Notes: a model not told the origin generated them from the letters alone. DNA of 20,252 nt from Chara braunii (GCA_003427395.1 BFEA01000075.1:1401960-1422211); one strand, 5' to 3'; positions 9,527 to 18,501 are shown, counted from the first letter of the stretch. Translations and numbers: made by a program.

Positions 9527-10143
9527 TCGAAAGTCGAGCATCCGGAAGAATCGGGGCGTCGACAACAGCTCTTTCGACGACAATTTTCGAACTCGGCTGG
9601 TCAATTGCTTTTCCTGGCGGCCTGTCGACGAACATCTTCGGTCGGCAACGTTCGGCGTCATGGAATTGTCCGCCAATGGTCACCGTTGCCGGCCTGCTAG
9701 CCTCCACGACGTCTAGAAGGGGTTGTCTTGCATCGGTGCCCTTGGCCCCGAGCGGGAAGGCGCCCAATGGTCGGTAGATTCAAATACTTCAGCCGACCCC
9801 CGCTCTCCTGATTGCGCAGTGTCTTCTGCGACGGAATACGTTACCCTTCGTTTGTCGTTATCTGCGATCAGCCGTTTGCACTAGCAGCACCACTGTTTAT
9901 CGCCGTTTTCTGGACGTCCAGTGTTGTCTTCTAGCTGCCACCGTCGTCAACGTGCCTTTCATGGCCGACGTCTTTCGGAGGCTGCCGTTGCTGGTGCTGG
10001 TCGTCCTCTTGCTCGTCGTTTTAGTTGTCTTCCACGTGTGCATCCTTGGTAGCATTCCGCAACATGCACTCGGAAGACGGCCTTTGAAGAAGGACGTGAG
10101 GATGGACGGGCGTCAGGCGATCTGAAAGTCTGCAGGGGAGTAG
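9527..10143. other. Harbinger element interior, no gene recognised
   Basis: Open frames occur on both strands, including a 97-codon minus frame ending at 9474, but none shows a recognisable motif. The stretch lies between the left subterminal region and the start of the plus-strand ORF remnant. It may be untranslated or promoter sequence of the element. Confidence 0.3.
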
Positions 10144-10660
10144 GGCGGTGGTCATCGAGCTGGGAAAACCCCGTCGAGGAGTTCAAGGTCGTCAGAGCGG
10201 TCTAGGTACGTGCACGTACCACCGCACTTGCAACCTCTGCGTGATACGTCAGACGAGGAGGCGGATGAGACACAGTCACCGACCGTGCCGCTGGGAAGTG
10301 GGTCCAACGAGGAGTGGGCAGCTACAGAGTTGTGAGGGAGCGTGACAGCATGTATCGACAGTCCTATACCGAGCTCCTCCAGTAGGGGCTCAGGGGAGAC
10401 GAAGGCGATGGCGGCATGTCTGTCGTTCGGGCTCTATAGCGGGAGATCGTCGGCCAGCTCGTGAACGGTCGTTGTGTGTTCCCACCCCGACGACGACAGC
10501 AGGCAAGTGACAGTTGTTGTGTGATCATCGAAGTCTCTTGCGCCGGTTCAGGAGGCATCGGGGAACGGCAGGGATCCTCCGAGGCAGAAATTATGGTCGC
10601 CGTCTTTGTCGAGAGTGCCTCCGCTCGCCCTCAGTGGATGCAGTCTCCGTCTTCGACGTA
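10144..10660 (+). pseudogene. Remnant of a second ORF of the Harbinger element
   Basis: A frame open from 10144 encodes a serine/arginine-rich start and an acidic segment (DTSDEEADE, later SNEEWAATE), ending TGA at 10333. One frame over, reading resumes at once with RERDSMYRQSYTELLQ and REIVGQLVNGR, interrupted by TAG at 10383-10385 and 10437-10439. A frameshift near 10330 and two stops explain the break. PIF/Harbinger elements usually carry a second gene, often a Myb/SANT-like DNA-binding protein needed for transposition. I cannot see Myb tryptophan spacing here, so that identity is inference from position alone. It lies on the opposite strand from the transposase. Confidence 0.4.
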
Positions 10661-12227
10661 GTTATCGCAGAATTTGTGGACTCTTATACGACGGGCGAGT
10701 ACCGGAGGCGGCCATCACAGGGTGGGATAGGGTGGTTGTCATGTGTCCCCAAGCAAGGCCGAAGTGTGCGGGTGCGTCGTCCATGTGTGTCTTCGCTGGG
10801 TACTTGTTTTTTTCCCCCCGCGCGCTGCTGCTCTATCGTCGGTCGGTTGAAGACGGCAGACAACGACGACTGCTCCCCTTCTGTGACGCCCAACTGTTTC
10901 GAGGTGAAGGGCTTTTGTGCGGCATGGGGGCTCTCGATTTTATTCAGCTATGATGTCGTGTGTGTTTCATGGCACTGTAGTGTCCAAAGCCAGCACTCCG
11001 TGTTTGTAGTCAGCGTCGTGGACTCGCCAAAGGCGGGATGATCGTGGAAGTGGCCGCAAGGGAGGTTCTCACCACGGGGTCGTTGAGGTGGAGAGAAGCG
11101 TGGGGGGGGCGTGTAGGGGGGGGGGATGGGACAGTGGGGAAGTGGGGTTTGGGGGGAGGGGTCATGGGAGGGCATGATCTCGTGATGCGGGTCGTTGTTG
11201 GCGCGGTCCACTTGTCGTAGGGGTGTGTCATGTTTCCTAACCTTTTTTTTTTTTTTTTTTGAGACATGGATGTCATTGGATGATCGATGTTCGCAGCTGT
11301 TAAAGCGAACATGTAATTGTTCAATAATGTTAATGATGTGTACAACTTTGCGCTGATTGTTCTTTTTCGTTTCAGTGTACATGTGAAATGTTATAGCAGG
11401 TTTGTGAATGTGGTAAGGGCTGCTTTTTTTAAGCGATGGCATGATAACAACGTCAGGGATGTTCATAGCAGGGTTCGAGAACACAAAACAAACAATGAAC
11501 ACATTGCAAATGTAAGATGGACAGTGGACACACGATAATACAAATGAGACACAAGACACGCAATAGAAATGAATAACACAAGATGTTGTGAATTTGTTAT
11601 CACTCGCTGGAAAAGAAGAAGACAACACAATTTGAAAAAAAAAGGGTCGTCATGGCTTGTTAAATCCCAAGTTCCAGAAACCAGAACACACACCTCCGAA
11701 ATAGACTCCATGACCCTGACACCTCACCCACAGTGACAGCATACTACAACTAAACTACGATCGCCACGCACACACTCGTGACGTGGCCCCCGTCGAGGAC
11801 ACGTTGGACTGCATTGTTGCCATCCACCCATGCCGGCAACACTCTCCTCATGGTCGTGCATAACAAAACAACACCAAAGGTAATTGGCCACACCCGCCGC
11901 CTCGTGCACGCCACCCCACAGCGAAACACCCCCCGTGCCATTAACTCCCCCGATCCACAAAACAAGCCGACAAACAAACGACGCCAATGCGGATGTTGAC
12001 CCCTTCAAGGACACGTGGCCTTTCGCCGCGGACGGACCACAACCTAACGGCGGCAGATCGGAGGGCAGACGTTTCGTGACGACACGCTGTCGTCGGTGGA
12101 AGGGGGAACCGAGAACACCCCTTCATGTACCCTATACGACCTCTTCGCCGGCTTCCGACGTCGTTTGCGCCGCTTTCTCGCTGCAGGCACGTCATTGCAG
12201 TCGCTTAGTCCGCCCGCGTGGCCGTCT
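10661..12227. other. Harbinger element interior between the two ORFs, no gene recognised
   Basis: It contains a very G-rich tract (11099-11172), a T run at 11244-11261 and AT-richer DNA to about 11750. The longest frame is a 226-codon minus frame (11628-10948), but much of its middle is proline runs caused by the G-rich tract. The start is cysteine-rich and hydrophobic, with no domain recognised. I treat it as non-coding or too decayed to read. Confidence 0.35.
11099..11172 (+). other. G-rich tract with G-quadruplex potential
   Basis: Eight or more runs of three or more G within about 75 bases on the plus strand, including runs of 8, 10 and 6. Loops are short. It lies inside the Harbinger element, away from its recognisable ORFs. 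Confidence 0.6.
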
Positions 12228-13639
12228 TCACTGCGCACTGATTCGCTCCGCCAGTGCATCCCACAAAATCAGCGCATCCCTCGTCGATGACTCTATACAC
12301 ATCGGCCTCAACGGACGATGTATCCCAAGATCCACTTGACGATGCACACCGTCAGGGCCGACCTCCCACAGTAGATTGTCGGTGAATGGGATGCCTGTGT
12401 CGATCGGTATGTTGTGCAAAATGCACATGGCGACGAACTGTTGCGGCAACGTGTCCATGTTCATCTTATGGGAGCGAAGGAACAACCTCCACATCACCTT
12501 CAGTCTGCCGACTGCCGAAAGCCCTCTCGACTGCCCCCCTCGCCGTCTTCTACTTGTTGTCAAAGCGCAACTCCGACGGGTGCGCTGCGAGACCACCATG
12601 CGGGATGACGACCCATTCGGAGGGGGGATAATTGTTCTCACCCAGAAAATACCTGTTCGTCTACACTTGGAAAGGCAGCATGACAGGTCGCCCAATGAAA
12701 AGCTCCCCTGCCTCCACACGCGCCCATAAACTGGACAGGTGGATGATCCTGACGTCGTGGCAACTTCCCCGATAACCGACGAACACGTCGAGCACGCGCA
12801 AGTTCAGATCGACGACCACCTCCTCCTAGACGGAGAAACGGCGTTTTCTATCGTAGTAGTCCTCTCTAGGGGCGTTCGCGGGCTTGTCGATGTAGATGTG
12901 GGTGCAGTCGATGCACCCATGGCAGATCGAGAAACCCTTGTCAGCGAAAGCGCGCAAGACGACCACCTTCTACAACCTCGTCGGCCACGATATCTTGTCG
13001 GGGTACGCACTCAGCAACGTCGCAGTCACGTCCTGCACACTGCACACAGGTGACACAGCCACCAACCCAGATGATCTGCCAATGCCGAAGCTGCATGTCC
13101 CGCTCGTGTACGTCTCCCCCGACGCCCACCTGTACAAAGCGTACGTGACAATGTGGTCAGGCTGTAACGGCTCCCTATAGAAAGTGACACGTCGTTGTAG
13201 GAATGGAGTCAGAGCTTCCGCGATCTCTCGGAACACATGTGGCGACATGCGCAACTTCTCCCTGAAGTAGTCCGCCGTCGAGTCGTCGCATTGCCACAGT
13301 CCCACGTCCACCTGTTCGTCGCTTCATCCACCACTTGTGCCGCAAGTTGTGCATCGCTCTGGGAAAAGCTCTGCAACCCATGGCGTAGCACACCTGCAGC
13401 ACGGGGTCGCAAATGGCAGCACTGTCGAAGCCCTCCACATTCATGGACTGCAGCGTCTTCTTTCGCCGTGCACGAACCGCCGCTCTCATTCTCCCCTTGC
13501 TCCTCTCCATCTGACACCGGAAAAGGATGACGTTCACAACCGCTGCCACCGCCGTCCTCTCCGCTGTGCTTAGTATGTCACGGCACGGCTCCCCGTTCAT
13601 GTCCATTGCCAATACTGCTTCTGTCGACATCGACGTCAC
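12228..13639 (-). pseudogene. Harbinger-family transposase (DDE, HARBI1-like), decayed
   Basis: The enzyme family cuts and joins the transposon's inverted repeats using a DDE triad in the nucleus. Three reading-frame blocks follow each other. The first (13639 to about 13312) ends HKWWMKRRTGG. The second (13311 to about 12512) has DYFREKLRMSPHVF and YALYRWASGETY, then the first catalytic Asp in GCIDCTHI (12907-12909), the second in GYRGSCHDVR (12754-12756, 51 codons on) and the Glu in VERAFG (12526-12528, 76 codons further). The third (about 12519 to 12228) continues GRLKVMWRLFLRSHK and FVAMCILHNI to a full C-terminus. All three catalytic residues survive. Damage: a frameshift near 13311, four in-frame stops, all TAG (12970, 12826, 12661, 12550), and a 7-bp tandem duplication at 12505-12518 that breaks the frame just after the catalytic Glu. 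The N-terminal start is uncertain. Confidence 0.85.
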
Positions 13640-14237
13640 GAACTACACAACACTCCATCAGCGCCGGGGCACACTACAGTGATGGCGCAAGTGACAACCG
13701 GAGTACACGGCGTAGACGTCGATGACGAAGGTGCGGCTGCGAAGACGACAACAAAGGCGATCATGTAACGGTGTGTCTGCTGCTTAGGATGTCTGCATGT
13801 ACGTTCGCCATGCCCGGCAACACGCAGCCGCCACCCCGTACCCAAACGCTTCTGCCGAGGAACGTTGCTGCCGTCAACAGCGAGGAACACCCACGGCGCG
13901 CTGTCACTCGCATGCCCAAATTCGAATTTCGAATTTGAATCTAGGACTGCGCGCCTTTTCCAATGCCCTCATTTTTTCGAAGGCCGCCGACTTTCGATTT
14001 TGCGACGCCCACCCGAACTGGACCAACGACATCGGCACGGACACAGATCGCTGGACCACCCTCGCCCCGCCCCCCCCGCGTCCGCTTGTCGATATACGAA
14101 ACTGGCCGCTGGAGCCCCCAAGGAATTGTCCTCAGGGGACCATTCCGAGGATGAGTTGAACGGCGGCGGGAATTTCCTCGGACAAAAAGAAAATTTCCTC
14201 GGGCCCCGAGGACGGCCCGAGGGATGTCTAACGAGCC
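13640..14237. other. Harbinger right end, upstream of the transposase
   Basis: This is the 5' side of the transposase and may hold its promoter or lost N-terminal codons. An 84-codon minus frame (13890-13636) overlaps the transposase start by a few bases but shows no motif. The last 130 bases carry CCGAGGA-type repeats like those of the MITE at 15328-15788. Confidence 0.35.
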
Positions 14238-14238
14238 C

Positions 14239-14587
14239 ATTTGATACAAACTACCACGCCTACTTTCTCGCTTCCAAAGTCGGTGCGGGACTGACAGGCG
14301 TGTGGGTGTGCGCTCTTTTCGCCTGTTCAAAACTCAAACTTGACACGGCTGTACTAGTTGGCTTTGCTCTTATGATAAAATGAGGGGCTGCGAACGCGGT
14401 ATGGAAGAATGCCGGAGGAAGATTGCGTCCCTCTACAAGCCTCAGGCTCTCTCATTACACAGGGGCTCGCCACAACACTCTCGAAAAAAACGTTTTTTCA
14501 TCACACAGGGGCTCACCACACCGAGAGGCACCGCACACACAAATTCTCATTTCTGACTCTAAAAGAACTCTCAGAATTGTCAGAACC

Positions 14588-14590
<3 letters not shown>
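14239..14590. other. No gene recognised
   Basis: Unique-looking DNA between the Harbinger element and the SINE. A short direct repeat (ACACAGGGGCTC-CCACA) occurs at about 14457 and 14503. A long plus-strand frame starting at 14409 crosses the poly(T) and the SINE and is not a gene. Confidence 0.35.
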
Positions 14591-14621
<31 letters not shown>

Positions 14622-15185
14622 GCCCAACCAATTCAATTACCTGTCGAATCTGGACAGGACAGCCTTTCAGGCCTTTTTTATTGTCATTATAATAGTATTA
14701 CGGGGAACCCCGTAGCAGCCACATCCGTGCTGAAGCCTCCAACGAGGGAACATGCGGGAGTTGCACCCACTCGCAGCAGGTGCGATACCTGCTACAGCAG
14801 GTGGGCGATACCGGCCAGGGGTCAGCCGGTAGCATCAGGACCGAGCTTCTTCGATGGGCCAGTCACACCCACCAGCAGGTGCGATACCTGCTACAGCAGG
14901 TGGGCGATACCGGCCAGGGGTCAGCCGGTAGCATCAGGACCGAGCTTCTTCGATGGGCCAGTCACTGTGCCTCCTCTCCGGTCCCCTCCCCCTGTGAGCA
15001 CCAGCAGTCTATGCTCAATGCCAATCGGGGGGACCCACAGCATATCTCTAGTTGGCAGGCGCCAAGCTTGCCCAGGAAGGTACATGAGGCCAATGGGGAT
15101 TGAACCCAAGACCTCCTGAATGCCACTTGCTTGCCCCACCAACTGAGCTAGGCCGCTGGATGAGCAGCTTTTTGAGAGCACTGAG
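14591..15185 (-). mobile_element. tRNA-derived SINE with poly(A) tail
   Basis: Read on the minus strand it begins with a tRNA-like head. Box A TAGCTCAGTTGG lies at 15150-15139 and box B GGTTCAATCCC at 15106-15096, with spacing as in tRNA genes. A body of about 470 bp follows, ending in 28 A (the T run at 14591-14618). The body contains two copies of a 99-bp unit (tgcgatacct starts at 14781 and 14880), differing almost only at the junction. Such elements are transcribed by RNA polymerase III and moved by LINE machinery. The outer 5' boundary (about 15185) is approximate and no target-site duplication was found. Confidence 0.75.
14781..14970 (-). repeat. 99-bp tandem duplication inside the SINE body
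   Basis: Two head-to-tail units with period 99 bp, covering the block from GCGATACCTGCTACAGCAGG to GATGGGCCAGTCAC. As 99 is a multiple of three, the plus-strand frame repeats every 33 codons and looks protein-like, but it is SINE body. The fragment at 5922-6087 has only one such unit. Confidence 0.85.
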
Positions 15186-15327
15186 TCTCTCCATCTCCGA
15201 TAATTGGGCTCCCCCTTAGCAACACCTCAAAATTGAAAAGTGACAATGTTCCTTCCTCAGCTGCTGTCCATGATGCCCTCCACCTTCTTTTTTCTTTCTT
15301 TTTTTCTTTTTTTTTTGTTCAAACAAA

Positions 15328-15788
15328 GGGCGTCGTTAGACACTCGTCAGGGACGTGATTCCAAGGATTTTGTCTTCGTTCCACCTGTCCCTGGAGATGA
15401 AATCGGAAATGAAAATGTGAAAACACTCCGAGGACAAATCCTTGGGCTCCGAGGATTTCCCAGCCAAATCGTCCTCGGCTCCAAAGGACCTCGCGAGGTC
15501 CTTTGGGGCCCGAGGATCCGTGTTTCATGGAGAGGAGAGGGCATGCACGTAGAGAGACGTTACAACCGAGAATTCTGATCATGGCGGCACCCTATTAGCT
15601 GAAAGCCTGAAGTCACAACTTTTTTTCTTTTTTGTTTCCTTTTATGATTTTTCTGACATTGCTCCGAGGATGAGTCCTAAAACCAATGCTCCGAGGATGA
15701 GCGTAAAGAAGACGACAGAAAACCTAAACTTTTCCGAGGATTCATCCTCGGAGCCCGAGGATGCCCCGAGGAGTGTCTAACGATGCCC
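15328..15788. mobile_element. Tourist-like MITE (461 bp), relative of the Harbinger element
   Basis: Terminal repeats GGGCGTCGTTAGACACTCGT (15328) and GGGCATCGTTAGACACTCCT (from 15788, reverse complement) match at 22 of 25 positions. The element is flanked by AAA on both sides (15325-15327 and 15789-15791), a 3-bp target-site duplication as expected for PIF/Harbinger. Termini and the TGTGAAAACA stretch near 15416 match the left end of the element at 9355. At least nine CCGAGGA/TCCTCGG motifs are present, and a 26-bp perfect palindrome sits at 15481-15506 (half: CCAAAGGACCTCG). No ORF of note. Confidence 0.85.
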
Positions 15789-16126
15789 AAAGGCCCTGTT
15801 TTTTTGCAAGCCCTCTATCCCCCTGGTCACGGCGTGGTGGTAGGAGAGCCCCCAAAATTGAGAGATTTGATGTTAGGCGGCTCCATCTATTGGTGCGGAT
15901 GCCTCCCACTTTCTACGAGAGTGTGTCAGGCAGGGTCCTCCCTACTTCTGCACTGTCCTTTTCTTTTTTGACAAAAGAAGTCCTTTTTGAAAAGGAAAGG
16001 AATACAAGTGGAAAGAGGCTGAGCCTCCCACTTTTTTTTTTTTTTTGAAGGGGTCTACTTTTAGGAGACCCCTAGTACCCACCCTGCTTACCTCTCATCA
16101 ATTCCGCCGTGTGTAGTTACGTGTTC
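15789..16126. other. No gene recognised
   Basis: A 95-codon plus frame (15761-16048) starts inside the MITE and ends in a phenylalanine run from poly(T), so it is not credible. A T run lies at about 16032-16046. Nothing else noted. Confidence 0.35.
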
Positions 16127-16316
16127 GTCACAACCCAAGTTTTAAATGCAAAAGAAACTTGGGCCAGCACGTCCAACGCACACTACAATGTGACAGTCAT
16201 GGTTCAATCACAAAAGGTGCTGCAACTGAAGCGTTACCATCTGACATTGTGTCTGACGTGGCCATTACAAAACTGAAGACCGAAGTTTGTTTTGCATTTA
16301 AAACTCAGGTCGCGAC
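16127..16316. mobile_element. Small inverted-repeat element (about 190 bp)
   Basis: Left arm about 16127-16163 and right arm about 16281-16316 are inverted repeats. AGTTTTAAATGCAAAA at the left is matched exactly by the reverse complement of TTTTGCATTTAAAACT at the right, and similarity extends outwards through GTC-C-ACC. The interior of about 115 bp is unique in this window. It is MITE-like with no coding capacity, and the outer boundaries are uncertain. Confidence 0.55.
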
Positions 16317-16903
16317 AAAAATTCAGTGTCAAGTTTGGACTGAACATCAAAATCCTAAAGCATGACTCTGACACAATTATTTCTTATTACTAAAACAAAG
16401 ACGATCAAACCATAAACTAAACTTTTTTTTTTTCTTTTTTTTTTTTGGTTTGCCCAGGTTGTCAGGTTGATATAGAGGCTGGGTTCCACACATACAGTGG
16501 TCGCAGTCATCAGTCACCCATAGCTTGTCCTGACAATCTTAACTNTCAACTTTATTATAATAATCCAATGGGACGAGGCCAGGGACCTCACAATTCAACC
16601 CAGAGTCATCCTCGCAGCCTCAGCCAGTTAAGCTTTTGCTCAAAAAATTGACAATCTTCCTACTCTCCCTCTATCCACCAACTGGAAACCGGGTCCAGAG
16701 TCCCATTCCTTCATGCTTTCCAAAAATTAATCCTTAAAGCTCAAGGTAAAAGGGTACCCCTATTCCCACTATCCTACCGCAGTGTTAATCACTGAGGAAT
16801 CGGGACTATCACCCCACCATCTCAGGGAGTGACTTGGATCGAACAGCAGTTATAGGCATGTGAAGCTCAAAAAAGAACTCCATACTTCAATTTTTTAAAA
16901 AAA
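16317..16903. other. Unclassified stretch with one ambiguous base
   Basis: It holds T runs at about 16423-16446 and one N at 16545. Plus-strand frames between 16445 and 16860 look protein-like in parts (FHTYSGRSHQSP, HAFQKLILKAQGKRVP) but are broken by stops and I cannot assign them. They could be remnants of an old retroelement; this is a guess. Confidence 0.25.
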
Positions 16904-17112
16904 AAGGGGGAAACTAGGCCGGAGTCACAAAAATGAGTTATTATAATTGCACTAGGGGCCAAGATAAAGTTTCGAATTGCAGTTTCAAATTGGGCAATGT
17001 ATACAACACAGCTTTCTGCCCAGGTAGGGTGCCCAAAGTGCAATTGCAATCCCTATCTTGCCCCATGGTGCAATAATAACTTGTTTTACTGACTCTACTG
17101 AAGTTACCCCTT
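16904..17112 (+). mobile_element. MITE-like element, family 1, longer copy
   Basis: A 209-bp element with terminal repeats AAGGGGGAAACTA-G--GGAGTCA and, from the right, AAGGGGTAACTTCAGTAGAG. It lies in inverted orientation to the related copy at 5346-5475 and keeps about 70 interior bases missing there. The interior itself folds: TTATTATAATTGCAC at the left faces TTATTATTGCAC from the right. It sits between A runs, which could mask a target-site duplication. Confidence 0.65.
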
Positions 17113-17518
17113 AAAAAAAAGTAAAAACTTGCGGAAGTTGCGGTAACCTGTCAGAGACAAGATCTATCAAGTGTCCACAGTTTTCCCTCCTCCCTTCTCT
17201 CCTTCTCCACTCTCTTCTTACCTCCCTGACTTTCAAAAGAGAATCTGCCCCCAGTAACTCCCCATGGTAAGATATGTCCCACCTCGTTGCTGGTCCCTCA
17301 AATACGCCGCCTCCTCCCAACCCCAGCACTGTGACGCCCAATCTCACGCCCAGGGCAACTTCCTGATTGGAGATGGGAACGGGCCCGGAAGTTGCGAAAA
17401 AAGGGGGTGTGCCAAGGATTTTAGGAAAGTGCGGTGGAGTCCCAGGTAGGAACTGGGATCTCCTGTGTCAATGTTCCAAGGACAGAAATGCAAGGGGTTC
17501 GGACGAAAAGGGGCTTTC
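17113..17518. other. No gene recognised
   Basis: Pyrimidine-rich DNA around 17180-17230 and mixed composition after it. A 78-codon minus frame (17347-17111) has no motif. Further exons of the minus-strand locus could be here, but I see none I can defend. Confidence 0.3.
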
Positions 17519-17836
17519 TCAGTTCGCGGCTTTCATGGCCGGGTATTCAGGATGGCCAGTTTTGGCAGTTAGGACGGGTCCATATGCGGTGTACGGGAGG
17601 AATATAGTCGATATCTCGTTGCTCAACACACGGCGGCCGTGGGACTCATATACCTCAGAGTCTGATGTGGACGGTCTCAGTCGAGGGCGGTGTTCTTGAT
17701 GCTTAGCCTCAGTACAGGCCCGCCAGATGACGCCCGGCACCCGGTAAGGGTAGTCGTGATCCCTTAATCGAAGAGGGACACCAAATTCCATACTACGAAC
17801 AGTGATGTTGTCGTTCCCATCCATGCAGAGGTGCAC
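17519..17836 (-). CDS. Candidate coding exon, right locus (unknown product)
   Basis: On the minus strand an acceptor-like TATTACAG ends at 17837 and a 105-codon frame runs from 17836 to a stop at 17519. Composition is balanced and charged rather than low-complexity. It contains MDGNDNITVRSMEFGVPLRL, RDHDYPYR, IWRACTEAKHQE and, near the end, LPYTAYGPVL. The segment SMEFGVPLRLRDHD...W-RACTEAK resembles the candidate exon at 2817-2991, and both lie about 0.7-0.9 kb downstream of the conserved splice donor of their arm. No known domain recognised. It could be an internal exon or a degraded copy; a chance open frame remains possible. Confidence 0.4.
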   Translation of the reverse strand: MHLCMDGNDNITVRSMEFGVPLRLRDHDYPYRVPGVIWRACTEAKHQEHRPRLRPSTSDSEVYESHGRRVLSNEISTIFLPYTAYGPVLTAKTGHPEYPAMKAAN

Positions 17837-17964
17837 CTGTAATACGGCCCTGACGGGGGTGACTTGTGTGAGCGCATATAGGTGACGAGCTGTTTTACTG
17901 GCTGACTGTCATGTATACATGTGGCACGAGATTCATTCGCAAAGCAAGTCGACGCGACCAACTT

Positions 17965-18058
17965 CGCTATTTCCCATCAATTCCAGCGGACTACGGCTAT
18001 GCATGCATCCTCGCTATTTCCCATCAATTCCAGCGGACTACGGCTATGCATGCATCCT
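17965..18058 (+). repeat. Perfect 47-bp tandem duplication
   Basis: Two identical head-to-tail 47-bp units (17965-18011 and 18012-18058) starting CGCTATTTCCCATCAATTCC. Perfect identity implies a recent duplication. It lies in the presumed intron of the right locus and is not seen in the left one. Confidence 0.95.
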
Positions 18059-18501
18059 CGTTCTTCAATCATTCAGTCTTCCAACATAACCAGGAATTAT
18101 GCATACAAGGTTGAGATGATCAGGCCGCAATCATCACCCACGACATCATCCATAACAGGAAAGAGCTACGAGAGAACTTCGAAGGAACGGAGGGATCCAC
18201 ACGGTCATACAGAAATCCGCAATTACAAAAGCAAAATGACGGAATCCGAAACCAAAATTTATAGAGGGCCAGGAGAGAAGTCCCCTGCACACCCCAGCAC
18301 CCCACGCACTCTCACTGCTTCACCATTTTCCTCCTTACTCCGATGCAGGCAGTCCGTCGCTCCGCACCTGCCAACAGCCCAGAGTTGTCACCCTGCTTAG
18401 CCCGAGTACACACGCCGGGTTCGCCCGTGCTCCACAGTCCAGCGTGGCTGCACGTCAAACCTGCACACTCGGCACCAGCTCGTCGGATCGCCCAACTCCG
18501 A

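Larger units (their letters stand above)
9355..14238 (-). mobile_element. PIF/Harbinger-type DNA transposon, about 4.9 kb, decayed
   Basis: Terminal inverted repeats start GGGCTTGTTAGACACTCC at 9355 and GGGCTCGTTAGACATCCC in reverse complement from 14238, with 20 of 23 bases matching. Both ends carry subterminal CCTCGGG/CCGAGGA motifs and near-palindromes (9509-9526; 14197-14213). Inside are a broken Harbinger-family transposase on the minus strand (13639-12228) and remnants of a second frame on the plus strand (about 10144-10660). A target-site duplication is unclear: flanks are TTTG on the left and ATTTG on the right, close but not the clean 3 bp expected of the superfamily. The element cannot be autonomous now because of stops and frameshifts. 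Confidence 0.75.

Noticed and set aside
10948-11628. 226-codon minus-strand frame
   Set aside because: The middle is proline runs from a G-rich tract and there is a lysine run from poly(T); no domain, and it sits between the two transposon ORFs.
14409-15119. 236-codon plus-strand frame with a 33-residue repeat
   Set aside because: It crosses a 28-T run and then reads the SINE body antisense; the repeat comes from the 99-bp SINE duplication.
15086-15156. Possible functional tRNA gene on the minus strand
   Set aside because: A and B boxes are present, but no convincing acceptor stem closes and the sequence continues into a repeated body with poly(A), so it is a SINE head.
16545-16545. Ambiguous base N as a biological feature
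   Set aside because: A single uncalled base; an assembly or base-calling matter.
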